A stretch of DNA of 13,439 nucleotides from Baffinella frigidus (lineage: Eukaryota; Cryptophyceae; Cryptomonadales; Baffinellaceae): contig MU646320.1 of assembly GCA_026770585.1 (NCBI GenBank), positions 710,238 to 723,676 on the forward strand, written 5' to 3'. Positions 13,431 through 13,439 of the stretch are shown one piece after another. The notes below the pieces were generated by a model. The model made no database searches, was not told where the DNA came from, and saw only the letters and a list, made by a program, of their open reading frames with translations. How positions within the stretch are numbered: the first letter of the stretch is position 1; each line of letters opens with the position of its first letter. A program made the position numbers and the translations under genes.

Positions 13431-13439
13431 CCTACACCT

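Noticed and set aside
1-13439. Autonomous retroelement or transposase gene
   Set aside because: I found no reverse transcriptase, integrase or DDE-type motif in any frame; the elements are short foldbacks.

Overview
This is eukaryotic nuclear DNA. It has no operons, ribosome-binding sites or long genuine ORFs. It has short exons with GT..AG borders, plant/algal-type telomere-like repeats (TTTAGGG and variants) scattered inside it, purine microsatellites and more than a dozen foldback (MITE-like) elements. A photosynthetic protist with a large, repeat-bloated genome fits best, for example a prasinophyte such as Cymbomonas or another alga with TTTAGGG telomeres. The species is a guess.

Main result: most of the window is one split gene on the minus strand, running from about 12177 down to a stop at 2335. 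Nine short exons carry consecutive pieces of a PLP-dependent class IV (fold type IV) aminotransferase-like protein of about 317 residues. The pieces lie in family order: YTTGRT and an HxxR motif (exons 1-2), LLVHVQPL (3), PREN..AKDSLW with the probable PLP lysine (4), NKELRLI (5), EGLSSNFY and GVLLGT (6), VRDLALKLCPG (7), FISSTSRWVLPV (8) and a C-terminal helix ending in a stop (9). Reading frame is preserved at every junction except exon 5 to exon 6, which is off by one nucleotide under my boundaries. About 0.95 kb of coding sequence sits in 9.8 kb.

The introns are the unusual part. Intron 1 is made wholly of telomere-like repeat, cut exactly by GT and AG. Telomere-like C-rich tracts on the sense strand also run into the 3' splice sites of exons 3 and 4. 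Exon edges are 'echoed' in the neighbouring introns. The 3' edge and donor site of exon 4 have become a degenerate minisatellite of about 28 units (7385-8410). Exon 7 has four upstream copies, two of them 51-nt in-frame mini-exons with both splice sites. Exons 3 and 6 have partial copies too. Foldback elements fill much of the rest, and two insertions can be compared with uninterrupted duplicate target sequences in the same window.

Layout: 1-2334 is downstream flank, full of a TA-flanked foldback family with TIR CAGGGGTACCTCGCTC. 2335-12177 is the gene. 12178-12818 is a gap with nothing recognised. 12819-13004 (+) may be the first exon of a divergent gene whose N-terminus looks like a bipartite plastid-targeting leader. 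13029-13439 is mostly interstitial telomere-like repeat. No tRNA, rRNA, CRISPR array, reverse transcriptase or transposase was seen.
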